DNA of 5,953 nt from Anaerolineae bacterium (GCA_016931365.1 JAFGEY010000270.1:1-5953), one strand, 5' to 3'. Positions 1-5,519 are shown, numbered from the stretch's first letter. The notes: generated from the letters alone by a model not told the origin. Numbers and translations are program-made.

Positions 1-561
1 ATCGCCATGATGGCCGAGAACTATGGCGACCAGACCGACTTTGGCAATCACAAGTGCCTGTTCACCATCGGCTCTTCTTCCGGCATCCCCTACTATGACG
101 CAGCGGTCAAGAGCGGCGAGCAGGGCGAGTTCGAGTGGGGCGTCGCGGCGCTGCCATACATGGACGGCGGTGACAAGCCGGTCATGAACATCTATGGCGC
201 CAGCGTCAGCATCCCCAGGACCACGCCCGAGCAGGAACTGGCCGCCTGGCTGTTCCTCAAATGGTTCACCGCCCCCGATCAGCAGGCGCGCTGGGTCAAG
301 ATCAGCAACTATTTCCCGGTTCGCGCCTCGGTGGCCGCCGGGTTGGCCGATTATTTTGACACCAACCCCAAGATCAAGCAGGCCTTTGACCTGCTCGAAT
401 ACGGCACTTACGAGGCCCAGTGGTGCGCCTGCTATGAAGACGTGCGCCGCCTGATGAGCGATGCCTACACCGCCATCCTCGACGGGGCCGACATCAACGC
501 GACATTGAAGAAACTCGAAGAAGACGCCAACCTCAGCCTCAAAGCGACCGTGCCCGAATAG
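1..561 (+). CDS. ABC transporter extracellular solute-binding protein, C-terminal part (5' end outside window)
   Basis: The frame is open from the first base and ends in TAG at 559-561, so only the last 186 residues are seen; the ATGs at 7 and 10 are internal. The sequence fits the C-terminal lobe of a family 1 (sugar or glycerol-phosphate type) binding protein. It has a ligand-pocket segment GSSSGIPYYDAA, then WGVAALPYMDGGDKPVMNIYGAS, the block AAWLFLKWFTAPDQQARWV that carries the usual helix of this family, SNYFPVR, and a closing helix LMSDAYTAILDGADINATLKKLEEDAN. Such proteins sit outside the membrane, usually as lipoproteins, and deliver substrate to a permease pair. The signal peptide and permease genes would lie upstream and are not visible. 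The family call is firm, but the substrate cannot be read from this fragment. A strong hairpin 20 bases after the stop suggests this is the last gene of its transcript. Confidence 0.9.
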   Translation: MAMMAENYGDQTDFGNHKCLFTIGSSSGIPYYDAAVKSGEQGEFEWGVAALPYMDGGDKPVMNIYGASVSIPRTTPEQELAAWLFLKWFTAPDQQARWVKISNYFPVRASVAAGLADYFDTNPKIKQAFDLLEYGTYEAQWCACYEDVRRLMSDAYTAILDGADINATLKKLEEDANLSLKATVPE

Positions 562-580
562 TTTTTTGCTCACAATCATC

Positions 581-614
581 AAAGCGGGGTGCACCGATCG
601 GTGCATCCCGCTTT
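581..614. terminator. Strong hairpin terminator after the binding-protein gene
   Basis: AAAGCGGG (581-588) pairs with CCCGCTTT (607-614), and the centre TGCACCGATCGGTGCA (590-605) is a perfect palindrome. The only non-Watson-Crick position is G589-T606. Allowing for a 4-base loop this gives a stem of about 15 pairs. Four T residues (612-615) follow on the plus strand and AAA precedes the stem, so it may work in both directions, although the U tract is short. It isolates the upstream gene from the promoter at 674-702. Confidence 0.8.
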
Positions 615-633
615 TCCGTAGAATTCTCATGTA

Positions 634-656
634 CCCGTCACTTGCCAAGTGACGGG
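634..656. repeat. Second hairpin, perfect inverted repeat with a 3-base loop
   Basis: CCCGTCACTT (634-643) and AAGTGACGGG (647-656) are exact reverse complements around GCC. There is no T tract after it. It may be a backup transcript end or a DNA-binding site. Its central part CACTTGCCAA (639-648) nearly repeats CACTTGGCAA (671-680), which covers the -35 box of the following promoter. Confidence 0.75.
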
Positions 657-680
657 CACATATGCACCCCCACTTGGCAA
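642..680. promoter_or_regulatory. Operator-like 39-bp dyad overlapping the -35 box
   Basis: TTGCCAAGTG (642-651) and CACTTGGCAA (671-680) are exact 10-bp reverse complements. Between them GGG (654-656) and CCC (667-669) flank the palindrome CATATG (659-664), so dyad symmetry runs, with small offsets, through the whole stretch. The right arm contains the -35 hexamer TTGGCA. The position suits a repressor site. Because the dyad lies upstream of the expected transcription start, it would act as DNA unless it is read through from the previous gene. The binding factor is unknown. Confidence 0.5.
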
Positions 681-702
681 AACAGTTGGCTTTATGTATA
701 AT
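674..702 (+). promoter_or_regulatory. Near-consensus sigma-70 promoter for the membrane/surface protein genes
   Basis: The -35 hexamer TTGGCA (674-679, five of six consensus bases) and -10 hexamer TATAAT (697-702, all six) are separated by 17 bases. Transcription would start near 709, giving a leader of about 35 bases. A clear ribosome site GGAGG (733-737) lies 6 bases before the ATG at 744. It is the best promoter in the window by eye. Confidence 0.85.
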
Positions 703-743
703 CTAGTCAGACATCCACACAATCTGGTATTGGGAGGATAATT

Positions 744-962
744 ATGCAAGTAAGACAAAAAGTCTTGATCATGGGTGGCGTCGTCGGCCTGCTCGTTGGA
801 CTGGCCGCAGCCTTTTTGTTCCTCAAGGCCAACGAGGCCAGAATCGCCGCTGTCGAAGCGGGCGAAGAGGAATCGCTGGGCAAAATCTCGCCCGCCGAAG
901 GCATTTCGGTCGGCATGACCGTCATCGGCCTGCTCAAGCAAATCGTCTCCCTGGGAGGCTGA
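744..962 (+). CDS. Small single-pass membrane protein, 72 residues, function unknown
   Basis: The ATG at 744 has GGAGG 6 bases upstream and a strong promoter, so the gene is very likely real despite its size. The N-terminus MQVRQK is basic and is followed by a membrane segment at about residues 7-27 (VLIMGGVVGLLVGLAAAFLFL). An acidic stretch with AGEEES follows, and the C-terminal segment ISPAEGISVGMTVIGLLKQIVSLGG (48-72) looks like an amphipathic helix. No enzyme motif or lipobox is present. The basic start predicts N-in, C-out topology. The gene lies 28 bases before the surface stalk protein and probably shares its transcript, which suggests a joint cell-envelope role. Small proteins with this layout are, from memory, common in Chloroflexota, but I cannot name a family. 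Confidence 0.8.
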   Translation: MQVRQKVLIMGGVVGLLVGLAAAFLFLKANEARIAAVEAGEEESLGKISPAEGISVGMTVIGLLKQIVSLGG

Positions 963-990
963 GCCTTTTTCACAGGGTGCCGGGTGACGC

Positions 991-2616
991 TTGAACCGTA
1001 TCGAATCCTTTGTCGAAAACCTGCTTGAACTGTCAAGCCAGCAATGGGCAGCGATCCTGACCTTGCTGGCTTGTATCAACCTGGCCCTTTACGGCGCGAC
1101 TGGCTGGCTGCTGTACGCTCATTGGTTCAGCCTCCCGCCGATGCCCACGCAGGTCGCGCAAATACTGCCCACGCCCACCCTGCGCCCCACCTTTACGCCG
1201 ACCTGGACGGTCACGCCGACGCTCACCCCAACGGCAAGTGCTACAAGCACCGCGACAGCGGTGCCGTTGCCCACGCCGACCCCACTCGGCGGTATCCCCA
1301 CTTTTACGCCAACCCCAACGGCAACAACCACCCCAACGCCTACGGCCACCGAAACGGCAACGCCGACATCCACGCCAACCCGCCTGCCCACGCTGACGCC
1401 GACACCCACGTTGACGGCAACACCTACGACAGCACCCACGTTGACGCCATCGCCGACATCGACGCCGACCCGCACTGCGACCCCGGTGCCCACGGCGACT
1501 GCAACTGCTACAGGCACCGCGACAGCGGTGCCGTTGCCCACGCCGACGACCACGCCGACCTATCCTCCGGACAAGCCGCCGGAGCCTTTGCGCAACCTGA
1601 AAGCCAGGCAAATCGCGCCTAGCGCCGTCGAACTGACCTGGCAGCCGTCGCGCGGAGCAGTACAATACCTGATAGTGTGGGATGTCGGCCTCGGCGGCGA
1701 GGCCGACATCACCCGCGCGCTGGTGAGCGAACCGCGTTTCCTCGACGAGGCCCTGCTGCCCGGCACATACCGCTATCGCATCGTCGCTCAAGGCCCTGGC
1801 GGCACATCGACCCCGGCCGAGATTGTCGTCACTGTACCCTTTGCCTTCAATCCCACCAGCACTGCGACAGCAGCGCCCACGGCAACACCCACAGCGACCC
1901 CGTTTCCGACTCGGTTGCCCACGCTTACACCTACGCCGACGCCGACCTCGCCCCCCAAACCGTCGCAGCCTACGCTGACGCCGACGCCAACCCAAACCCC
2001 CAACCCGCTCGGGCCGGCGACCACCTTTCCGACCTTCACCCCCACTCCCGGAGGTTCGGAGACGGTGGTGATGGGACTGCTCAGCTACCACGATTTTGTC
2101 GGCCTTTCCGGCGACATGCACATCGTCGGCGAGGTGCGCAATGAAACCGGGGGCAACCTCGATCACATTGCCGTGCGGGTGATGTTTTACAACCGCTGGG
2201 GCACGGTGATGCGTGTCGTCCAAGGTCCGGCGCTGATGGACGTCATCGGCCCGCAGCAGATCGCGCCTTTTGCCTTGATCACTGCCAATGAGTGGGGCTG
2301 GGAGCGTTATACGATCCGCGTCACCGCCCAACCCACCCTGCGCAAGTTGCCAAAAGGATTAATTGTGGTAGAATACCGTGCCGCTGGCTTTCAGAGCGGC
2401 ATTTTGCACGTGACGGGCACCGTGCGCAACGACGGCGACGCAACCGTCAACCGCGCGCAGGTGGTGGTCACGCTGTACGACCCGTGGGGCACGGTGGTCA
2501 ACGCCGGGTTTTGCTACACCCCGCGCATCCTGCCCGGCACCGAGGCTCCATTCGACTGCCAGTTTGGCGAGTACGACCTGGCCGAGGAGATATCGGTGCA
2601 GGTCGAACCTGACTGA
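991..2616 (+). CDS. Membrane-anchored surface protein: Thr/Pro stalks, FN3-like domain, tandem FxLYD-like domains
   Basis: This is a 541-residue protein starting at TTG 991. An in-frame TGA at 985-987 rules out an earlier start, and the next ATG (1141, residue 51) would remove the membrane segment; the ribosome site is weak. One hydrophobic anchor spans about residues 19-46, so the rest should be outside the cell. Residues 50-192 are a Thr/Pro/Ala stalk. Residues 195-284 resemble a fibronectin type III domain ([18 protein letters not shown], then [21 protein letters not shown]). Residues 286-356 are a second stalk. Residues 357-447 and 455-540 are a duplicated beta-domain: [12 protein letters not shown]...[12 protein letters not shown] matches [12 protein letters not shown]...[12 protein letters not shown], like the FxLYD family. 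Cys508 and Cys523 occur only in the second copy and could form a disulfide. The stalks are possible O-glycosylation regions. The architecture implies ligand or surface binding; the partner is unknown. Confidence 0.85.
   Translation: MNRIESFVENLLELSSQQWAAILTLLACINLALYGATGWLLYAHWFSLPPMPTQVAQILPTPTLRPTFTPTWTVTPTLTPTASATSTATAVPLPTPTPLGGIPTFTPTPTATTTPTPTATETATPTSTPTRLPTLTPTPTLTATPTTAPTLTPSPTSTPTRTATPVPTATATATGTATAVPLPTPTTTPTYPPDKPPEPLRNLKARQIAPSAVELTWQPSRGAVQYLIVWDVGLGGEADITRALVSEPRFLDEALLPGTYRYRIVAQGPGGTSTPAEIVVTVPFAFNPTSTATAAPTATPTATPFPTRLPTLTPTPTPTSPPKPSQPTLTPTPTQTPNPLGPATTFPTFTPTPGGSETVVMGLLSYHDFVGLSGDMHIVGEVRNETGGNLDHIAVRVMFYNRWGTVMRVVQGPALMDVIGPQQIAPFALITANEWGWERYTIRVTAQPTLRKLPKGLIVVEYRAAGFQSGILHVTGTVRNDGDATVNRAQVVVTLYDPWGTVVNAGFCYTPRILPGTEAPFDCQFGEYDLAEEISVQVEPD
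1240..1280 (+). repeat. 41-bp direct repeat in the first stalk, copy 1
   Basis: This stretch matches 1507-1547 at 40 of 41 bases (A1246 versus G1513). It encodes [14 protein letters not shown]. The copies are 267 bp apart, a multiple of three, so recombination between them would remove 89 codons without changing frame. Confidence 0.9.
1507..1547 (+). repeat. 41-bp direct repeat in the first stalk, copy 2
   Basis: Second copy of the block at 1240-1280 with one substitution, encoding [14 protein letters not shown]. The block is longer and more exact than the codon bias of Thr-Pro runs requires, which points to an internal duplication during growth of the stalk. The protein block [10 protein letters not shown] likewise occurs twice (residues 131-140 and 308-317), linking the two stalks. 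Confidence 0.9.
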
Positions 2617-2662
2617 CACCGATTAGAAACTGTTCTGCACCTTGCAGACTCAAAATACACTT

Positions 2663-2667
2663 GGGAG
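2663..2667 (+). promoter_or_regulatory. Ribosome binding site that fixes the GTPase start
   Basis: GGGAG lies 7 bases before the ATG at 2675. This start begins the protein MAKKRILIMGAAG, directly at the Rossmann strand. The longer in-frame TTG start at 2642 would add 11 residues without a comparable ribosome site. Confidence 0.75.
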
Positions 2668-2674
2668 TTTTTCA

Positions 2675-3988
2675 ATGGCGAAAAAACGAATTCTGATCAT
2701 GGGCGCCGCCGGGCGCGACTTTCACAACTTTAACACCCACCTGCGTGGCAACGACGCGTACCAGGTCGTGGCCTTTACCGCGACGCAAATTCCCGACATC
2801 GAGGGGCGCGTCTATCCCGCCGAACTGGCCGGGCCGGGCTACCCGGACGGCATCCCCATTTACCCCGAAGCCGACCTGGATCGATTGATCGAAGAACTAG
2901 ACGTCGAACAGGTCATATTTGCTTATTCTGACGTTTCACACCAATATGTGATGCACAAGGCCTCGCAGGTGATCGCCACCGGGGCTGATTATGTGTTGAT
3001 GGGCTGGAAAAACACCATGCTTGAATCGACCAGGCCGGTTGTCGCCGTGTGCGCCGTGCGCACCGGCGCGGGCAAAAGCCAGACCACCCGTCGCGTCTGC
3101 GACGTGCTGCGCGCGTGGGGGAAAAAGGTCGTCGCCGTGCGCCACCCGATGCCCTACGGCAACCTGGTCGAGCAGCGCTGCCAACGCTTTGCCGGTTACG
3201 CCGACCTGGAGCGACATCACTGTACCATTGAGGAACGCGAGGAATACGAGCCGCACATCGATCGCGGGGTGATCGTCTATGCGGGCGTGGACTATGAGCA
3301 AATTCTACGCCAGGCGGAACAAGAGGCTGACATCATCGTCTGGGACGGCGGCAACAACGACCTGCCTTTTTACAAACCCGATCTGCACATCGTCGTCGTC
3401 GATCCGCACCGCCCCGGTCACGAAATCGCCTATCATCCCGGCGAAGCCAACCTGCGTATGGCCGATGTCGTAGTGATTAACAAGATCGCCACGGCCAATC
3501 TGGACAACGTGGCCCTGGTGCTTGAAAACACACTGTCGGTCAACCCCAATGCCACACTGATCGAAGCCGCCTCGCCGATCTTTGTCGATGACCCGGCGGC
3601 GATCCGTGGCAAGCGCGTTCTGGTCGTCGAAGACGGGCCGACCCTGACCCACGGTGAGATGGCTTACGGCGCGGGCGTCGTCGCCGCCAAGCGGTTCGGC
3701 GCGCGCGAACTGATCGATCCGCGACTCTACACCGTGCGCTCGATCAGCGAAACCTACCGCCGATATCCCGGCATCGGCACGCTGCTCCCGGCGATGGGCT
3801 ATGGCGACCAGCAAATCCACGACCTGGAAGAGACGATCAATGCCACGCCATGCGACCTGGTGCTCATTGCCACGCCAATCGACCTGCGCCGCCTGATCGA
3901 GATCAAGCACCCCACCCAGCGCGTGCGCTATGAGCTGCAAGAGATCGGCCGGCCGACAGTCGAAGACGTTCTGAAGCCGTTTGCCTAG
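2675..3988 (+). CDS. GTPase / cyclic 2,3-diphosphoglycerate synthetase-like protein (CpgS family)
   Basis: A 437-residue protein, close to the roughly 450 residues of archaeal cyclic 2,3-diphosphoglycerate synthetases. The N-terminal Rossmann-type strand and loop RILIMGAAGRDFHNFN (5-20) is the hallmark of this family. The segment to about residue 115 forms the first domain (ELDVEQVIFAYSDVSHQYV at 74-92). A P-loop AVRTGAGKSQTT (127-138, Lys134, Ser135) starts the nucleotide-binding domain. DIIVWDGGNND (219-229) is a Walker-B-like strand. VVINKIA (266-272) resembles an NKxD guanine motif but has Ala where Asp is expected, so GTP preference is uncertain. In archaea CpgS makes cyclic diphosphoglycerate with ATP; bacterial relatives are usually annotated only as GTPases and their reaction is not settled. 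No membrane segment is seen, so it is cytoplasmic. It follows the surface protein by 58 bases with no terminator between, so readthrough is possible. Confidence 0.85.
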   Translation: MAKKRILIMGAAGRDFHNFNTHLRGNDAYQVVAFTATQIPDIEGRVYPAELAGPGYPDGIPIYPEADLDRLIEELDVEQVIFAYSDVSHQYVMHKASQVIATGADYVLMGWKNTMLESTRPVVAVCAVRTGAGKSQTTRRVCDVLRAWGKKVVAVRHPMPYGNLVEQRCQRFAGYADLERHHCTIEEREEYEPHIDRGVIVYAGVDYEQILRQAEQEADIIVWDGGNNDLPFYKPDLHIVVVDPHRPGHEIAYHPGEANLRMADVVVINKIATANLDNVALVLENTLSVNPNATLIEAASPIFVDDPAAIRGKRVLVVEDGPTLTHGEMAYGAGVVAAKRFGARELIDPRLYTVRSISETYRRYPGIGTLLPAMGYGDQQIHDLEETINATPCDLVLIATPIDLRRLIEIKHPTQRVRYELQEIGRPTVEDVLKPFA

Positions 3989-3997
3989 GCTTAACTT

Positions 3998-4042
3998 GCT
4001 GCATGCTCGTTCCCACGCGGAGCATGGGAACGAGCATGCAGC
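3998..4042. repeat. Perfect 18-bp inverted repeat (dispersed palindrome) between converging genes
   Basis: GCTGCATGCTCGTTCCCA (3998-4015) and TGGGAACGAGCATGCAGC (4025-4042) are exact reverse complements around a 9-base loop. The core CGTTCCCACGC...GGGAACGAG resembles a short palindrome that I recall recurring in many unrelated bacterial genomes. The element begins 9 bases after the GTPase stop and ends 2 bases before the stop of the minus-strand gene at 4045. It could act as a shared terminator, although neither side has a long T tract. REP-like spread by a transposase acting in trans is an inference; none is encoded here. Confidence 0.85.
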
Positions 4043-4044
4043 TT

Positions 4045-4437
4045 TCAAAAACACCCCAACTGGCACGGCTTGACCTTCAACTCCAATGTGTCCGCCGCGT
4101 TGCCTATCTCGTGGCGCGACAGGCCAAACTGTTCGGCAACTTGCCACAGTTTGGCGCACGCCACCCGCCCATCGACGGCCGCTTCACCCATCGCCTGGGC
4201 CAACGCCTCCGGCAGCGGCTCCATCGGGCGCAAGATGCGATAGGCCGGCTGGCCCTTTTGGGCATAGCCGAACAACCCCAACTGGCATTGCGTGATCCGC
4301 ACCTCGAGTTCGTTGGCCGCATCGCCCACCGCTTTGGGGCTGACCTCCACCTCGGCGGCGATATAGTGCGCCACGGCACAGGGGAGTTGATTTTCTTGCG
4401 GGTATTGCTTAATTTTTGTCTTAATCTCTTGGCTCAT
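4045..4437 (-). CDS. 130-residue protein of two HTH-like repeats with paired cysteines, function unknown
   Basis: The ATG (4435-4437) has GAGGAG (complement of 4443-4448) 5 bases upstream, which supports this strand over the opposite open frame. The protein is an internal duplication. Residues 20-56 (CAVAHYIAAEVEVSPKAVGD...CQLGLF) and 94-130 (CAKLWQVAEQFGLSRHEIGN...CQLGCF) align without gaps with 14 of 37 identities. In both copies the first and last cysteines are exactly 31 residues apart (Cys20/Cys51 and Cys94/Cys125). Within each copy the pattern (I/V)A...(V/L)S...(V/I)G.AA..LE fits a helix-turn-helix followed by a strand, as in small winged helices. Residues 58-93 form a linker (YAQKGQPAYRILRPMEPLPEAL). 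A redox- or metal-sensing DNA-binding role is conceivable but unproven. There are no membrane segments. I do not recognise a named family. Confidence 0.8.
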   Translation of the reverse strand: MSQEIKTKIKQYPQENQLPCAVAHYIAAEVEVSPKAVGDAANELEVRITQCQLGLFGYAQKGQPAYRILRPMEPLPEALAQAMGEAAVDGRVACAKLWQVAEQFGLSRHEIGNAADTLELKVKPCQLGCF

Positions 4438-4455
4438 ATTGACTCCTCATACCTG

Positions 4456-4561
4456 TTGTAAGGGCGAGGCATTCCAGATGGAATCTGTTCAACCGGAAAG
4501 GCTCTCTTGTACGAGCACTCGAGTCAACGAACGATCTACAGGGGATGCCTCGCCCCTACAA
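4456..4561. mobile_element. MITE-like element, 106 bp with 20-bp terminal inverted repeats
   Basis: TTGTAAGGGCGAGGCATTCC (4456-4475) and GGGATGCCTCGCCCCTACAA (4542-4561) are inverted copies matching at 18 of 20 bases. The interior has no open frame of note. It carries small dyads, TTCCAGATGGAA (4472-4483) and ACTCGAGT (4517-4524). The TGTAGGGGCGAGGCAT end resembles short repeats I recall in Chloroflexota and cyanobacteria. No clear target-site duplication is visible. The right end covers the last codon and stop of the degV gene. It fills the gap between two minus-strand genes and could also fold into a terminator. Confidence 0.65.
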
Positions 4562-5404
4562 AACATCGCTCCGGCAGACAATGATCCCCGTCCCGCCGAT
4601 GCCCAGATGCACGCCCAGCGTCGGGCCGATCTCTGAGAAAAAGAACCGCGCGCCGGGGTAATGTCCGCGCAGTTCGGCCAACAGAGCTTGACCCTGCTCC
4701 GGCGACCGCGAATGCATCACTGCGATCCAGGGATGCAGATCGTCGTCTAAAAAGGTCCGGGTCAATTCGAGCATCCGCGCCTGGGCGCGTTTGGTGGTGC
4801 GAATTTGCTCGATCGGTTCGATAAAGCCCTTGCTGAACGAGAGCAAGGGCTTTATGTTCAGAAGCGTGCCGGCCCACGCCTTGGCCGAATTGATTCGCCC
4901 CCCGCGCCGCAGGTTTTCCAGCGAGTCCGGCACGAGCAAAATCTGGATGCCGATCTGCATCTGGTCGACCGCGCTCACAATATCTGCCCGCGAACCGCCC
5001 TGTTCGGCCAGTTCGGCCGCGCGCAAAACCTGAAAGCCAAGCCCCATTGCCGTCGACCGGCTGTCGATCAACGAAATGGGCGCGCCGGGGAGTTGGCTGA
5101 GCAGCGACCTCGCCGTGTCCACCGCGCCGCTGATCTTGCCCGACAGCAGCAGCGTGACAATTTCGTGCCCGTCGTCCAGCAGCGACCGCCAGGTGTCCCA
5201 AAATGCCTGCTGGCGAGGCTGGGCGGTGGTCGGAAAAACGGCACTCACGGCCAGCCTGGCCCAAAAGGTTTCGGGATCCATGTCAACACCTTCTTGAAAG
5301 ACCTCGTTCCTAAAGAACAGTTGGATCGGCGCCACGCGGATGTCGTATTGAGCCATCAGGTCGGGCGGCAAATAGTGCGTCGAGTCGGTAACGATTTTTA
5401 TCAT
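4556..5404 (-). CDS. DegV family protein (fatty-acid-binding)
   Basis: A 282-residue protein of usual length for DegV proteins, cytoplasmic two-domain carriers that bind a fatty acid; several work with fatty acid kinase FakA as FakB. All landmarks are present: VTDST (5-9) at the N-terminus, TTAQP (59-63) in place of the common TSQPS, LSGKISGAVDTARS (87-100), IDSRSTAMGLG (113-123), the LRRGGRIN loop (165-172), GTLLNIKPLL (179-188), and the C-terminal lipid-pocket motif IGPTLGVHLGIGGTGI (259-274). The ATG (5402-5404) has only a weak, distant GGGG upstream (complement of 5415-5418). The last codon and TAG stop lie inside the terminal repeat of the element at 4456-4561, so the natural end may have been altered slightly; the family motifs are complete. 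No kinase gene is visible nearby. The ligand cannot be read from the sequence. Confidence 0.92.
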   Translation of the reverse strand: MIKIVTDSTHYLPPDLMAQYDIRVAPIQLFFRNEVFQEGVDMDPETFWARLAVSAVFPTTAQPRQQAFWDTWRSLLDDGHEIVTLLLSGKISGAVDTARSLLSQLPGAPISLIDSRSTAMGLGFQVLRAAELAEQGGSRADIVSAVDQMQIGIQILLVPDSLENLRRGGRINSAKAWAGTLLNIKPLLSFSKGFIEPIEQIRTTKRAQARMLELTRTFLDDDLHPWIAVMHSRSPEQGQALLAELRGHYPGARFFFSEIGPTLGVHLGIGGTGIIVCRSDVL

Positions 5405-5408
5405 CAGG

Positions 5409-5439
5409 ATTTTACCCCAATACTCGTGAGTGAATTCAA
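5409..5439 (-). promoter_or_regulatory. Possible promoter immediately before degV
   Basis: On the minus strand TTGAAT (complement of 5434-5439) and TAAAAT (complement of 5409-5414) lie 19 bases apart, which is wider than ideal. The -10 box ends 4 bases before the ATG, so transcription would start at or next to the start codon and give an almost leaderless message. This would agree with the lack of a good ribosome site. The call is weak. Confidence 0.3.
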
Positions 5440-5442
5440 TCC

Positions 5443-5519
5443 GAACAGGATTGGATGTTGATTCTTAATATGCGTCAAGATCGTTCGATATCTTCATTCT
5501 GCCCATCCTGTTCATTCTG
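5443..5519. repeat. Intergenic inverted repeat with three tandem nonamers
   Basis: GAACAGGATTGG (5443-5454) and CCCATCCTGTTC (5502-5513) are inverted copies matching at 11 of 12 bases. At the right end three nonamers follow one another: TTCATTCTG (5493-5501), CCCATCCTG (5502-5510) and TTCATTCTG (5511-5519), consensus YYCATYCTG. At the left a local hairpin TTCAATCC...GGATTGGA (5435-5455) overlaps the possible degV -35 box. The CAGGAT-AACAGGAT flavour resembles a widely dispersed intergenic repeat known to me from many genomes. It fills most of the gap between the isomerase and degV. Confidence 0.6.

Noticed and set aside
1060..1074. Lipobox-like LLAC at Cys28 of the surface protein
   Set aside because: The hydrophobic stretch continues well past the cysteine to about residue 46 and the N-terminus is acidic, so a plain membrane anchor fits better.
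1119..1553. Minus-strand Val-Gly repeat protein opposite the first stalk
   Set aside because: The VGVGVAV pattern is the mechanical reverse translation of the ACG/CCG stalk codons.
1200..1560. Possible CRISPR or tandem array in the repetitive stretch
   Set aside because: The repetition follows Thr-Pro codons in one open frame, without regular repeat and spacer lengths.
1033..2331. Long minus-strand open frame of 432 codons opposite the surface protein
   Set aside because: Its product is a run of Arg/Gly/Cys caused by reading Thr-Pro codons backwards. No domain or ribosome site is seen, and the plus-strand reading has clear domains.
2347..2374. Promoter-like TTGCCA-16-TAGAAT inside the surface protein gene
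   Set aside because: It lies in the coding sequence about 300 bp from the next start, and the match is modest. It could help transcribe the GTPase, but nothing else supports it.
2642..2674. Longer TTG start for the GTPase
   Set aside because: The extra 11 residues are not family-like, and the ATG at 2675 has a well-placed GGGAG.
3305..4159. Minus-strand open frame of 284 codons opposite the GTPase
   Set aside because: It is antisense to a well-conserved gene and runs through the palindrome at 3998-4042; the SFPCSAWERA string it encodes is just the repeat translated.
4003..4461. Plus-strand open frame of 152 codons opposite the HTH-repeat gene
   Set aside because: It starts inside the palindrome. 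The minus-strand reading has a proper ribosome site and an internally duplicated protein.
4805..5461. Plus-strand open frame of 218 codons opposite degV
   Set aside because: The DegV reading has all family motifs; this is its shadow.
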